A DNA stretch of 64,000 bases from Xanthocytophaga flava (GCA_030068525.1 JASJOS010000006.1:248001-312000); one strand, 5' to 3'; counted from the stretch's first letter, positions 1 to 8,615 are shown. The notes: generated by a model from the sequence alone, not told the origin. Program-made: numbers and translations.

Positions 1-908
1 TCAACTGTTTCCTTCACCAGTTTTTTCACTTCTTCCAGGTGTGTTTCAGGTACTAATAACCGTGTACCTGCTACACAGGCTTGTCCACTATTCATAAACG
101 CTGCCTGAACCGCTAATGGAACAGCCGTTTCAAAATTAGCATCTTCCAGGATAATATTAGGTGATTTGCCACCCAGTTCCAGCGTAATTCGTTTCATGCT
201 ATCCGCTGCATTTCGGGCAATGGATTTACCAACCTGAGTAGAACCTGTAAATGAAATCTTGGCAATGTCCGGATGGCGACTGATTTCAGCGCCTACTACA
301 TCCCCACGGCCATTTACAATGTTACACACTCCAGCAGGCAAACCGGCTTCATGCAAACATTCTGTAAGGATCTGCGTTTGCAGCGCACTCATTTCGCTAG
401 GTTTGATCACTGCGGTGCATCCTGCTGCGATGGCGGTCGATAATTTGTTAGAAATAAAACTATTGCTTGCATTCCAGGGTGTAATGATACCTACTACACC
501 AACAGGTTCCATATGCACCTGCGATTGGCCTACAGTTCGTATTAGCTCTACTTGTTTTAGCGTCTCCATCGCACTTTGAATACTGTTTAGTGCATTGAGT
601 GTACTCATTTTGGAGAATTGCAGCGTGCCCCCATATTCCTGAATCATCACATCAGTAAGTTCATCCTGGCGCTTGGCTATGGCATCATACATCTTTTGCA
701 GATATTCCAAACGTTGTTCTTTGGTTGTTTTTGAAAAGGATTTGAAGGCAGCTTTGGCGCTGGCAATGGCTTTACGGGTATCTTCTACATCACCGAGTTG
801 GACAGTACCAATTACTGTATTATTGCTTGGGTTAATCAGTTCAGCAACTTCTGTTCCGTGTAGAGTTACAAAGACTCCGTTTACATAAATTTTATCAATT
901 GTTTTCAT
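1..908 (-). CDS. Aldehyde dehydrogenase family protein (C-terminus cut by window edge)
   Basis: About 302 N-terminal residues of an NAD(P)-dependent aldehyde dehydrogenase, which oxidises aldehydes to carboxylic acids in the cytoplasm. The cofactor-fold segment GIITPWNAS, the FTGS turn, the general-base motif LELGGKSP and the catalytic cysteine segment NSGQACVAGTR are all present in the expected order. The family is usually 460-490 residues, so roughly 160-180 residues (end of the catalytic domain and the oligomerisation strand) lie outside the window. The start is ATG at 906-908 (MKTIDKIYVNGVF). It is on the same strand as the glutaredoxin/DapA-like/cupin cluster but separated from it by the DinB gene and an RNA gene, so common control is not evident. 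The substrate cannot be told. Confidence 0.93.
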   Translation of the reverse strand, partial: MKTIDKIYVNGVFVTLHGTEVAELINPSNNTVIGTVQLGDVEDTRKAIASAKAAFKSFSKTTKEQRLEYLQKMYDAIAKRQDELTDVMIQEYGGTLQFSKMSTLNALNSIQSAMETLKQVELIRTVGQSQVHMEPVGVVGIITPWNASNSFISNKLSTAIAAGCTAVIKPSEMSALQTQILTECLHEAGLPAGVCNIVNGRGDVVGAEISRHPDIAKISFTGSTQVGKSIARNAADSMKRITLELGGKSPNIILEDANFETAVPLAVQAAFMNSGQACVAGTRLLVPETHLEEVKKLVKETV

Positions 909-1238
909 CGAGTTGATTGTTTTTGTTTTTACAAAGGTCGCCGGATAATGGTGGGCTTACTTTGCTAAAAAGTTCAATGTTGCTTTGTTATAAAGTTCAA
1001 CTTCAATGTTTACCCAAGAATAAATCTTTACTGTTGAGTTTATGTAAAGAAGGTAGGCAAAGCAATCTCTAATGTGAGAAAATAGTCATAAACTACACTT
1101 TGGTATGTCAGAACGAAGATAATTGAAGGTGGTTTATAAAGATATAAGTTTGATTTCTAATGATTTATCTACTTTGTGACTTCTTTTTTGAATAAAAGAA
1201 AAAAAGGTATATGTGTATGGTAATGAACAAATTATGAC

Positions 1239-1268
1239 TTTACAGGTGGGATGGATGTAGTATCTTTG
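1239..1268 (+). promoter_or_regulatory. Bacteroidota-type promoter of small RNA copy A
   Basis: TTTA at 1239-1242, an 18-bp spacer, and TATCTTTG at 1261-1268, which fits the TAnnTTTG minus-7 box of Bacteroidota housekeeping promoters. The same promoter, with a 20-bp spacer, precedes copy B. The upstream AT-rich stretch from about 1207 is also conserved between the two copies. Confidence 0.65.
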
Positions 1269-1272
1269 TATT

Positions 1273-1391
1273 GTAAGTCAAGCAGATATATCCTCAGATA
1301 TCAAGTCTGATTAAAATATAAAAATACGAATTTAGGTTGTAAGTGGTTTGTTACTGAAATTCTCCGAAGGTCTCCCTCGGAGAATTTTTGT
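1273..1391 (+). ncRNA. Putative small RNA, copy A, ending in an intrinsic terminator
   Basis: A transcript of about 120 nt is predicted from just after the TATCTTTG box to the U-tract after 1386. It contains a small hairpin (TCAGA 1294-1298 with TCTGA 1306-1310), a long conserved unpaired core (about 1311-1357) and a terminator hairpin (1358-1386, AATTCTCCGA paired with TCGGAGAATT) followed by TTTTTGTTTTT. A second copy lies on the minus strand at 56901-57017. The unpaired core is identical in the two copies, while the hairpins vary. No open reading frame of note is inside. The family is not recognised. It lies in an otherwise gene-free stretch (909-1531) in which nothing else was identified. 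Confidence 0.65.
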
Positions 1392-1531
1392 TTTTAGAAG
1401 TGTAAAGTATTGTTTATCTATCAACAAATGATCAGATAAAACATTTGTTGTCGCAATTCCACCCATACTTTGACGGATATACACAGCATGCAATGAAGTA
1501 GAAATGGTGAACTTTGTGAAAAAAGATCACT

Positions 1532-2053
1532 ATGATACCTACATCAGAAAAAGATACACTTTATGAGGCATTGGCAGAAGCCTTTGAAGCCTTTATCTCA
1601 ACGATTTCTCAATTTGATGAATCGGTTGTAAATACTGCTCCCTTTACTGGAAGCTGGACTCCAGCTCAGGTAGTTACACATATTTTGCTAGCTACAGATG
1701 GTCTTCCCGACAACAAGACAACGTCTACAAATCGTGTGTATGATTCCTGTCTTCCTCAGATTCGTCCTAGATGGGAGGACTTGAACCAAAAATTTCAGTC
1801 ACCTGAAAGCCTTGAACCAGATAGTCTGCCTCATGAAAAAAGCGAACTTGTCACTGAACTAAAACGTGTGAAGGATAAAGACCTGGCTATTGTCAGAGAA
1901 AAAGATCTGAGTATTATCTGCCAGGATTTTGAGTTGCCCAGCATTGGGTATCTTACCCGGTATGAATGGCTCTGGTTTATCCAGATGCATTTGAAACGTC
2001 ACCAGTTTCAGTTGGAAAATATAGTAAACAGAAGTCTTGAGGCAGGAAGATAA
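1532..2053 (+). CDS. DinB-like (DinB/YfiT superfamily) protein
   Basis: A 173-residue cytoplasmic protein with the features of the DinB-like four-helix-bundle superfamily, members of which bind a metal with three histidines and often act as thiol-dependent transferases. Visible signs are the motif GSWTPAQVVTHIL near residue 50, which gives the first histidine, and the C-terminal helix WLWFIQMHLKRHQFQLENI, which gives the His-x3-His pair. Length is typical. The start is ATG at 1532 preceded by the A-rich leader GAAAAAAGATCACT. It stands alone, ending in a strong hairpin terminator. Substrate and partner thiol are unknown. Confidence 0.8.
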   Translation: MIPTSEKDTLYEALAEAFEAFISTISQFDESVVNTAPFTGSWTPAQVVTHILLATDGLPDNKTTSTNRVYDSCLPQIRPRWEDLNQKFQSPESLEPDSLPHEKSELVTELKRVKDKDLAIVREKDLSIICQDFELPSIGYLTRYEWLWFIQMHLKRHQFQLENIVNRSLEAGR

Positions 2054-2099
2054 AAAACTTCAATACCTATTTTATCCAAGTTCACAGTTTCTGGCAAAT

Positions 2100-2143
2100 A
2101 TGAAAGCCCTTCATTTTCAGGAAATGGAGGGCTTTCATATTTT
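2100..2143. terminator. Bidirectional intrinsic terminator
   Basis: ATGAAAGCCCT and AGGGCTTTCAT form a long stem with a further paired inner part (CATTT/AAATG) and a T-rich run on the plus side (ATATTTTAAT). It sits between the convergent DinB gene and the glutaredoxin-like gene. Confidence 0.75.
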
Positions 2144-2159
2144 AATCATGTAATGACTA

Positions 2160-2390
2160 TTATTTTAAATCTTCTATCGAAGCACCAAAGTTAATGTGCA
2201 ACACATTTCCATTGGGTGTTACCAAGGCAGGAACAGATTTTACACCTGCGTTTTCGGCCTCTGTAACTTTTGATTTGGCTGTTCCCAGATGAATTACTTC
2301 AACTTGTTCGGACGGAATAAGAGTTAATATATCCTGTTCTGCACTTACGCAAACGGGACAACCTGCATGATAAAAAACGGATTTTGTCAT
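2160..2390 (-). CDS. Glutaredoxin/thioredoxin-like small redox protein
   Basis: A 76-residue protein with the thioredoxin-fold minimum: an N-terminal strand, the redox motif CPVC at residues 11-14 (after FYHAG), and a cis-proline segment SVPALVTP near residue 53. The length fits glutaredoxin-like or NrdH-like proteins. It likely handles dithiol-disulfide exchange in the cytoplasm. It is the last gene of a three-gene minus-strand cluster (cupin, DapA-like, this gene), with only 5 bp between it and the DapA-like gene, so the two are surely cotranscribed. A link between the redox protein and the aldolase reaction is not obvious. Confidence 0.8.
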   Translation of the reverse strand: MTKSVFYHAGCPVCVSAEQDILTLIPSEQVEVIHLGTAKSKVTEAENAGVKSVPALVTPNGNVLHINFGASIEDLK

Positions 2391-2395
2391 TTTAT

Positions 2396-3280
2396 TTACT
2401 TGTTAAGTAGTGAAAGAATAGTTTGTAATTCTGCTGATTCATTATCTGTCAAGGGTTTTAACGGACTTCTCAGCTGTCCTCCGTCTTCTCCCAGGATGTT
2501 TAAGCCAGCCTGGATAGATCTTGGCAATCCTTTGGATACGATAAATTTCAATAGGTCTAGTTGTTGATAGAAAACACGTTGTGCTTCAGCCAGGTCATTA
2601 TTTTGAATAGTATTGTACAACTGCGTCGTTAATTCCGGTATCAGATTAGGAGCTGCGGTACACCAACCGTTAGCACCTGCTGCAAAAGCAGCTAGGGCCA
2701 GCGGATTGGAGCCATTGTAAAAGGCAACATCTTCACCTAATTCCTTTCGTAAATAGTGCATTCTCTGTACATCGCCTGTACTTTCCTTAATCATTGTCAC
2801 ATTGGGAATTTTCAGCAAACGTTTCAGCAATGCTGGTGACATATCTACCCCTCCGGTTGCCGGGTTGTTATATACCATGATAGGGATGGATAGCTTGGAA
2901 GCAACTGCATCATAATGTTGTACAATCTCATCATCAGTAAGTTTCCAGTAGCTCATTGGGATAATCATTACTGCGGTGGCTCCTGCTTTTTCTGCAAAAC
3001 GTGCATGATAAATAGTTTTATCTGTTGTAAGATTAGATACACCTACCAGAGTAGGTACTCGGTTTGCCACTTGTTGCATAGTAGCTTCTGTGACAGCTTC
3101 CTTTTCTTCATCTGTCAGATAGGGTAATAAACCTGTACTTCCCAAAGGAGCAATACCATGTGCTCCTGAAACAATTAGCCGATCTACCTGTTTTTTGAAC
3201 AAAGGAACATCAACTTTTTCCTGATTGTCAAAGGGAGTGATTGGGTAGGCTATTATGCCTTTGAATGGAATGGACTTCAT
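2396..3280 (-). CDS. Dihydrodipicolinate synthase/N-acetylneuraminate lyase family aldolase
   Basis: 294 residues forming a complete DapA-superfamily (beta/alpha)8 barrel. The Schiff-base lysine is in MIKESTGD, the conserved tyrosine in MVYNNP, and the pyruvate-carboxylate loop is GSTG rather than the GTTGE usual in true DapA. That suggests a catabolic pyruvate aldolase or dehydratase (for example of sugar acids or hydroxyproline) rather than lysine biosynthesis. It lies between a cupin gene and a glutaredoxin-like gene and faces a MocR-type regulator, which fits a regulated catabolic operon. The exact substrate cannot be read from the sequence. Confidence 0.88.
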   Translation of the reverse strand: MKSIPFKGIIAYPITPFDNQEKVDVPLFKKQVDRLIVSGAHGIAPLGSTGLLPYLTDEEKEAVTEATMQQVANRVPTLVGVSNLTTDKTIYHARFAEKAGATAVMIIPMSYWKLTDDEIVQHYDAVASKLSIPIMVYNNPATGGVDMSPALLKRLLKIPNVTMIKESTGDVQRMHYLRKELGEDVAFYNGSNPLALAAFAAGANGWCTAAPNLIPELTTQLYNTIQNNDLAEAQRVFYQQLDLLKFIVSKGLPRSIQAGLNILGEDGGQLRSPLKPLTDNESAELQTILSLLNK

Positions 3281-3334
3281 TTGAAACGTTGTGGATAAGA
3301 ATAAGAATTCTTTAAAAGAAGGTTTTGATCTGTA

Positions 3335-3832
3335 TTACAAATCTCTGCCTTCTTCCTCACGAAGGGCAACCCCTAGATTTTGCAGTTGTGGAGCATTCTC
3401 ACAGGCAAGGTATTTTGCAGGTTCTGTATCGCTCAGATTCTGATGTCTATGCCATGCCCAGGATGGGATATATACAGCATCACCTGCCTGCCATTCAATA
3501 CATTCATCTTCAATCTCAGTCCATCCTTTCCCTTCAATCACATATAAGACTGTTTCATAGGTATGGCGATGGCGATTGGTTACTTGTCCAGGTAAGAGTC
3601 CGCCAATGGTCATGCTTACATTTTTGCTGGGTAAATCTACAAAGTAAACAGGGTGTTTTCGTTCGGTTGAGAACTGATTATGCTCACCTGCATTCTCTAC
3701 ATTCCTGTGAATAAAATGGGATGGCTTTACATATACTGGCCGTGCATAGGTTTTATGAAAATCCTTGGAGCTGAATTGTTTTTGTTCTTCCTGAATTTCC
3801 ATTGCTGCTGAAGTTGTTTCTAGTTTAGTCAT
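3335..3832 (-). CDS. Cupin-domain protein
   Basis: 165 residues with one cupin_2 barrel. The first metal motif is seen as HRHTYETVLYVIEGKG (residues about 87-102) and the second as GDAVYIPSWAWHRHQN (about 119-134), giving His/His/Glu and His ligands. The N-terminal third resembles the lead-in of gentisate-dioxygenase-like cupins, but a single short barrel does not prove a dioxygenase. It is the first gene of the minus-strand cluster; 54 bp separate it from the DapA-like gene. Start ATG is at 3830-3832. It could be an isomerase, dioxygenase or sugar-acid-binding cupin. Confidence 0.83.
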   Translation of the reverse strand: MTKLETTSAAMEIQEEQKQFSSKDFHKTYARPVYVKPSHFIHRNVENAGEHNQFSTERKHPVYFVDLPSKNVSMTIGGLLPGQVTNRHRHTYETVLYVIEGKGWTEIEDECIEWQAGDAVYIPSWAWHRHQNLSDTEPAKYLACENAPQLQNLGVALREEEGRDL

Positions 3833-3881
3833 AGCAGAGTTTATTTTATGTTTTTTGCCTTATTACCTTACAAAAATAGAG

Positions 3882-3930
3882 TACCTTTGGACTATTATAC
3901 TGATACAGTTTTACTAAAAACAGGTAGTCC
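3882..3930. promoter_or_regulatory. MocR gene promoter and candidate operator
   Basis: The divergent gap between the cupin and MocR genes carries TACCTTTG at 3882-3889, a match to the TAnnTTTG minus-7 box reading toward the MocR gene. A 6-bp inverted repeat follows, GGACTA at 3889-3894 and TAGTCC at 3925-3930, lying over the predicted start of transcription. This is a plausible site for autoregulation, as is common for MocR/PdxR proteins; that it is the operator is inference. Confidence 0.4.
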
Positions 3931-3932
3931 AG

Positions 3933-5351
3933 ATGCTTCGACCATGGAAATTGGAAATCCAGTTAGATTATACTGCGGAGAAGGCTATTTACCTCCAAAT
4001 AGCTGATGCCATTATTGCGGATATACAATCAGGAAGAGTAAAGGGAGGTACTGCCTTACCAGGGAGCAGGGTACTGGCTCAAGAGTTAAAGGTAAACCGA
4101 AATACAATAGTGGAAGCGTTGAATGTACTGCTGACAGAGGAATGGCTCGTTTCTAAAGAACGAAAAGGAACTTTTGTTGCAGATACATTGCCGTCCCTTG
4201 TTAAAACTCCATATAATACTCCTTCTGCTGCAACTAAGGAGAAAGTACCCAATGTGTTTCGTATAAATTTTGATGATGGACATCCGGATAGCAAGATTGC
4301 TCCTGTGGGAGAACTAGCCAGAGCTTACCGTCAGATATTTAATCGAAAAGCCCGGTGGCAGATGATGGGATACAGTAGTGAACTGGGAGATATAGAGTTT
4401 AGAAAATCAGTAGTCCAGATGCTCAATCACCAACGGGGAATGCAGGTAGATGAACATTCCATCTGTATAACCAGAGGTAGCCAGATGGCGATGTATTTAA
4501 CCGCCCACTGTCTGCTGGAAAAGAACAAATACATTTTGGTGGAAAATCCCGGATACAAACCTGCCTGGAAAGCATTTGAACAAACTGGGGCCAGGCTATT
4601 GCCTGTTCGGGTAGATCAGGACGGATTGGTTATCGAAGATGTAGTAGCCCACTTAAAATCAGGTAAAAAGATAAATGCTATCTATACCACACCACACCGG
4701 CAATATCCAACTACAGTAACACTAAGCCTTCAGCGAAGGCTTGAACTTATTCGATTATCGAATGAGTATGGTTTTAAGATTATTGAGGACGACTATGATA
4801 ACGAATTTCATTTTGGCTATCGGCCTGTATTTCCATTATCTAGTTTTACAGAACTAAAAAACTATGTATATATTGGAACACTGAGCAAAGTCGTAGCACC
4901 AGCATTGAGAATCGGTTATCTGGTGAGTAACGACAGCGCTTTAATTAATCGGGTTGGATCTTTACGAAAAATTATAGATGTACAGGGTGATGTTATAATG
5001 GAACAAGCTGTTTTGCAACTTATTAAAGACGGTACTATAAAGAGGCATTTGAAAAAAGCGACCCATTATTACAAATCAAAAAGAGATTTTATGACAGAAC
5101 TACTAAAAAAGTATCTGTCGGAGAAAGTTGATTATACTATTCCGGATGGTGGATTGGCTTTTTGGGTTGTTCCCAGAATAGAAGTAAACTGGGAACAGGT
5201 TTCTGCCCAACTTCAGACCAAAGGAATTAAAATCATTACACCTGACGACTACAGTTTTGATAGTTCTGTAAACGGTATTCGTTTAAGCTATGGTTCATTG
5301 TCAGAAGAAGATTTGGAAAGAGGAGTTCAAACGTTGGCCTTGTTACTTTGA
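3933..5351 (+). CDS. MocR/PdxR-type transcriptional regulator (GntR HTH plus aminotransferase domain)
   Basis: 472 residues: an N-terminal GntR-type winged helix (residues about 14-80, IADAIIADIQSGRVKGGTALP then VNRNTIVEALNVL) fused to a fold-type I aminotransferase domain (about 115-472). The PLP lysine is in GTLSKVVAPALRIGYL and the cofactor aspartate in EDDYDNEFHF, so PLP binding looks intact. MocR proteins sense PLP adducts of amino acids or amines and control nearby metabolic genes; here the divergent cupin/DapA-like/glutaredoxin cluster is the natural target. The start ATG at 3933 is close to the TACCTTTG promoter. Its end is convergent with the serine hydrolase gene. Confidence 0.92.
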   Translation: MLRPWKLEIQLDYTAEKAIYLQIADAIIADIQSGRVKGGTALPGSRVLAQELKVNRNTIVEALNVLLTEEWLVSKERKGTFVADTLPSLVKTPYNTPSAATKEKVPNVFRINFDDGHPDSKIAPVGELARAYRQIFNRKARWQMMGYSSELGDIEFRKSVVQMLNHQRGMQVDEHSICITRGSQMAMYLTAHCLLEKNKYILVENPGYKPAWKAFEQTGARLLPVRVDQDGLVIEDVVAHLKSGKKINAIYTTPHRQYPTTVTLSLQRRLELIRLSNEYGFKIIEDDYDNEFHFGYRPVFPLSSFTELKNYVYIGTLSKVVAPALRIGYLVSNDSALINRVGSLRKIIDVQGDVIMEQAVLQLIKDGTIKRHLKKATHYYKSKRDFMTELLKKYLSEKVDYTIPDGGLAFWVVPRIEVNWEQVSAQLQTKGIKIITPDDYSFDSSVNGIRLSYGSLSEEDLERGVQTLALLL

Positions 5352-5380
5352 TGTTTCATGTCGCAATTTATCTGGATTAA

Positions 5381-6862
5381 CTATGACGCAATAAGGTCAG
5401 ATTTCCTGGCTTTGGTAAGCAGGATAAGTTGTCCGCATGCAATCAGTATATTCATTATGGCCACTATCCCCAACCAGATTATTATCTCAGGCATCATAAG
5501 AAAAATACCTTCCCAATGTAAAACTCTGCCAGATGCAAAAGTGATAAGGTGAGGTATGAATAGCAACAGACTGCATGGTATCAATCGTAAGGAAAGAACG
5601 AACCAGGATCGCAATTTAGAGCCTTTTGAATAATTGACTATCCACTTGGAACTGTCATAAAGTCTGTATATCCCCATTCCTATCGCTATTCCTATCGCCA
5701 ATATACTTAGTATAACATATGAATTATTTGAAAGACCAGATGCCTCTACTGGTTGATTGCGTAAAAGTGTAGTTATCCCTTCCATAAATCCATGAAAATC
5801 CTGAAAGGCATTGATACCATTGTTACACAACACTACAATCCCATAGCCTTCCTTTATTAACAGTGTTTGCTCGGATTGGTAAGTCCAGAGAATACCACCA
5901 TGAGATAGTTCATCATCGTTGCCTGCTTTCCATCCCATGGCGTAGTTACTTTTCACATCGGTTGGAGGGGTATGCAAGATTTGTATTCCCTTCGAGCTTA
6001 GTAGTTGTGTGTTATCAATTGTTCCATTGTTGAGATGCAACCTCAACCAATTGGCCATATCATTTACTGTAGAAACCATTCCGGCTGAGCCTGAGACAAA
6101 CCAATCTGGTTCTTCTTTAGCCAGAGAAGTTCCAAATAAAGAGTAGTATCCTTTTGTCAGGTTGCCTCCCGTTTTTGTATAAAGTTCCTGAGTATGTGTC
6201 ACATTTACTGTATGATCCATATGCAGGGGAACAAAGATGTGTTTTTTCAGATAGGTTGAAAATTCTTCTTGACTACCTACTTCTACCAAACGGGCGAGGA
6301 TCTGGTAATTGGGATTGTGGTAATGGTATTTTTGTCCGGGACTACTGCTTAGATGTGCCTGCTGAAGACGTACCATTGCTTTTTCCAGCGAATGAGGTTG
6401 ATCGAGTTTCATATCCGGAAAACCCAGATCAGACAATCCACTGGTTTGGTAGAGCAATTGCTCTACAGTAATTTTGGACCCTTCTGGATCGTGTATCCGA
6501 AAAGTAGGGAGGTAATGGGCAACCGGAAGTGTAAGTTTGATCTTGCCTGCCTCTACCAAATGTATTATAGCCAAGGCAGTAAAGGATTTGCTTAAGGATG
6601 CAATGGCAAAAGGTGTGTTGCCAGTAATTATATGATTATTACTGGTTTGTCCATATCCTTTTGTGAAAAGAGTTTTGTGTTTGTCTACAATGGCAACTGC
6701 TATACCTGAAATATTGGTTTTTTGTAGGTACTGCTGAATAAAGGTATTAATACCCACAGTATCAATCTGAGTTGGAGAAGGTTGTGTTGGAGTTCCTAAT
6801 GTAACTTGTATCAGAGATAGCCAATAACTGAAAAAGAGAAAGAATGTAAGAGCGGTTTTCAT
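5381..6862 (-). CDS. Serine beta-lactamase-like hydrolase with C-terminal membrane helices
   Basis: 493 residues. A signal peptide (about 1-23) is followed by a class C beta-lactamase/DD-peptidase-type domain: SLSK at residues 89-92 (nucleophile and lysine), YHN at 181-183, and HGG in the LSHGGILW segment. After residue 375 there are about three hydrophobic spans (for example VILSILAIGIAIGMGIY and IIIWLGIVAIMNILIA), so the catalytic domain is tethered to the membrane on the periplasmic side. Such proteins are esterases or peptidases of the cell envelope; real beta-lactamase activity is not implied. It is 89 bp downstream of a Crp-type regulator on the same strand. Confidence 0.88.
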   Translation of the reverse strand: MKTALTFFLFFSYWLSLIQVTLGTPTQPSPTQIDTVGINTFIQQYLQKTNISGIAVAIVDKHKTLFTKGYGQTSNNHIITGNTPFAIASLSKSFTALAIIHLVEAGKIKLTLPVAHYLPTFRIHDPEGSKITVEQLLYQTSGLSDLGFPDMKLDQPHSLEKAMVRLQQAHLSSSPGQKYHYHNPNYQILARLVEVGSQEEFSTYLKKHIFVPLHMDHTVNVTHTQELYTKTGGNLTKGYYSLFGTSLAKEEPDWFVSGSAGMVSTVNDMANWLRLHLNNGTIDNTQLLSSKGIQILHTPPTDVKSNYAMGWKAGNDDELSHGGILWTYQSEQTLLIKEGYGIVVLCNNGINAFQDFHGFMEGITTLLRNQPVEASGLSNNSYVILSILAIGIAIGMGIYRLYDSSKWIVNYSKGSKLRSWFVLSLRLIPCSLLLFIPHLITFASGRVLHWEGIFLMMPEIIIWLGIVAIMNILIACGQLILLTKARKSDLIAS

Positions 6863-6951
6863 AGGTATAGGTGAAAAAGAGTATAGCTACAAAATACACC
6901 TAAAAAAATGACGGATTTATATACATATGTAAAGAAATCCGGTCTTTGAAA

Positions 6952-7524
6952 TTAGGATAGAAGTTTCCTTCGGATACGGCTTAGCTGGGTAGGGGTGATG
7001 CCTAAAAAAGAGGCAATATGGTATTGGGAGATTTGTTGTTCTAAACCGGGATAGTCTTTCTGAAATTGTAAATATCGCTCATCCGCATTAAGCACAACAA
7101 TTTCTACTTCTTTCTTTTCATTCTCTACAAAATAGTTTTCGGCAAACTTTCGGGCGAGCCTCTCCAAATCCGGATATATTAGATATAAGCTACTAATGGT
7201 TGCATAGTCAGCTTTCAGGATCTGGCAATCGGTTAAAGCTTGCTGAGTAAACAGGCTGGGTGTGCCGGTTATTAGAGAGGCATAACTACCAATCATAGAT
7301 GGGCATGTAAAAAATCGTTTATTATACTCAGAACCATCCCTGTTTCGATGAAAGGCTCTTACTACACCTTTTTGTAATAAGGCAAACTCTTTGGCTATTT
7401 GCCCCTCCTGAATATAATAAGCTCCTTTTGGTAGGGCAGAATAGCTAAAATGAGGTTGGATAGCCTGCCAGGTATGTTCCTGAAGTGGAGAAATTGCATT
7501 CAAATAAGCCTTGAGTGATTCCAT
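6952..7524 (-). CDS. Crp/Fnr family transcriptional regulator
   Basis: 190 residues with an N-terminal cyclic-nucleotide-binding-type beta roll (LPKGAYYIQEGQIAKEFALL at about 33-52) and a C-terminal winged helix whose recognition helix is seen in HIASFLGITPTQLSRIRRKL. The usual cAMP phosphate-binding arginine motif is not evident, and no Fnr cysteines are present, so the ligand is unknown. This short form is very common in Bacteroidota. It lies upstream of the serine hydrolase gene on the same strand and may control or be cotranscribed with it. Confidence 0.9.
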   Translation of the reverse strand: MESLKAYLNAISPLQEHTWQAIQPHFSYSALPKGAYYIQEGQIAKEFALLQKGVVRAFHRNRDGSEYNKRFFTCPSMIGSYASLITGTPSLFTQQALTDCQILKADYATISSLYLIYPDLERLARKFAENYFVENEKKEVEIVVLNADERYLQFQKDYPGLEQQISQYHIASFLGITPTQLSRIRRKLLS

Positions 7525-7630
7525 GAGATTGAACCTGTATTACAAATATCAAATGTAAAGGTTAGCAGTATTGGGAATGTGATCAGTAAATTTATCAGTA
7601 ATCGAAATAATGTTGAATCCGAAAAAATAT

Positions 7631-7713
7631 CTGTTCACTTTGATCAATAACTGGAGTTCCAGTAGCTTTGTTCGCTGACCATACTTCCAGTCAATAGGTA
7701 CCTATGTTCTTTG
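7631..7713. repeat. Short palindrome cluster related to the one at 40.6 kb
   Basis: The gap between the Crp and AraC genes holds ACTGGAGTTCCAGT (7650-7663), TGACCATAC (7676-7684), TTCCAGT (7685-7691) and AATAGGTACCTATG (7694-7707). The words CTGTTCACTT, ACTGGA/TCCAGT and TGACCATAC all recur in the intergenic cluster at 40583-40854. No gene was found here. Confidence 0.5.
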
Positions 7714-7766
7714 GAGATGTTCTATCTTCTGAAATCGGATGGAATTTATTTTGTAGATGGTTTTTA

Positions 7767-8615
7767 CTACATGGGAAAGCTATTTATTCTTCTGAAATCA
7801 GACGGGTTCATGCCTTTGTATTTTTTAAAGGCTCTATTCAGGTGGCTTTCGTCTGTAAAGTTAAACTCATAGGCAATCTCATTAATCCGCATGGCACTGT
7901 GCAGTAGTCTTGTTTCTACTAACCGCATTTTATAGTTGACTATGTAGTTTTGCAGGGTGTCACCTGTTTGTTTTTTAAAATACCGACCTAAATAAGTAGG
8001 GGAAATATTAAAATGTTGGCTCAGTTTCTGTGCTTTCAGATTTTTGGGCTCGAAGATATTCTGCTGAATGTAATTTAGCATTTCCAGGATAGGTTCACCT
8101 GTTGATTCATTGATATTCTTGGGCAATTTTAATGCAATATTTCTGGCAACAATCGTAATGATTGTATTAATGATTTGTTCAGATATACGATTGTAATAGA
8201 GCTGTTGATTGGTTTGTTCATTCAAAATACTCTCTACAAGCATAGCAATGAAAGGTTTGTCTACTTTGTTTTTTAGTATACAGCCCGGACGGTGACTGGC
8301 ATTTTGCAGGATATATTCTACCTGTTTGACTATGTCTTTATCTTTGCTGATATTATCCTTCACATACAATTCATTAAACCTTAGGAAAAAGAACGTTGTA
8401 GTGGTATCAATCACAAAGGAGTATTCATCCTGAGGTGTCAGTAAGAACAAGTTTCCCTTCCGGTAAGTAAAACGATTTTTATTGACAGTCTGCACTCCTG
8501 TTCCAGCAACGACATAAATCAGTTCAAAAAAATTGTTACGCTTTGTTGTTCGGGTATAGCGTTGTAATTCCTTCCATTCGATTTCGTATTGCCTATATAA
8601 TGTTGCTCCATACAT
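7767..8615 (-). CDS. AraC family transcriptional regulator
   Basis: 282 residues: an N-terminal cupin-like sensor (residues about 20-100, FFELIYVVAGTGVQTVNKNR) and a C-terminal double helix-turn-helix (about 185-280) with ISPTYLGRYFKKQTGDTLQ and INEIAYEFNFTDESHLNRAF, the standard AraC signature. It acts as a DNA-binding regulator in the cytoplasm. It is divergent from the exported lipocalin-like gene at 8842 and may control it; 226 bp lie between the starts. The ligand is unknown. Confidence 0.92.
   Translation of the reverse strand: MYGATLYRQYEIEWKELQRYTRTTKRNNFFELIYVVAGTGVQTVNKNRFTYRKGNLFLLTPQDEYSFVIDTTTTFFFLRFNELYVKDNISKDKDIVKQVEYILQNASHRPGCILKNKVDKPFIAMLVESILNEQTNQQLYYNRISEQIINTIITIVARNIALKLPKNINESTGEPILEMLNYIQQNIFEPKNLKAQKLSQHFNISPTYLGRYFKKQTGDTLQNYIVNYKMRLVETRLLHSAMRINEIAYEFNFTDESHLNRAFKKYKGMNPSDFRRINSFPM

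Noticed and set aside
5358-5552. 64-codon plus-strand frame after the MocR gene
   Set aside because: Lies opposite the 3' end of the serine hydrolase gene and shows no protein-like pattern.
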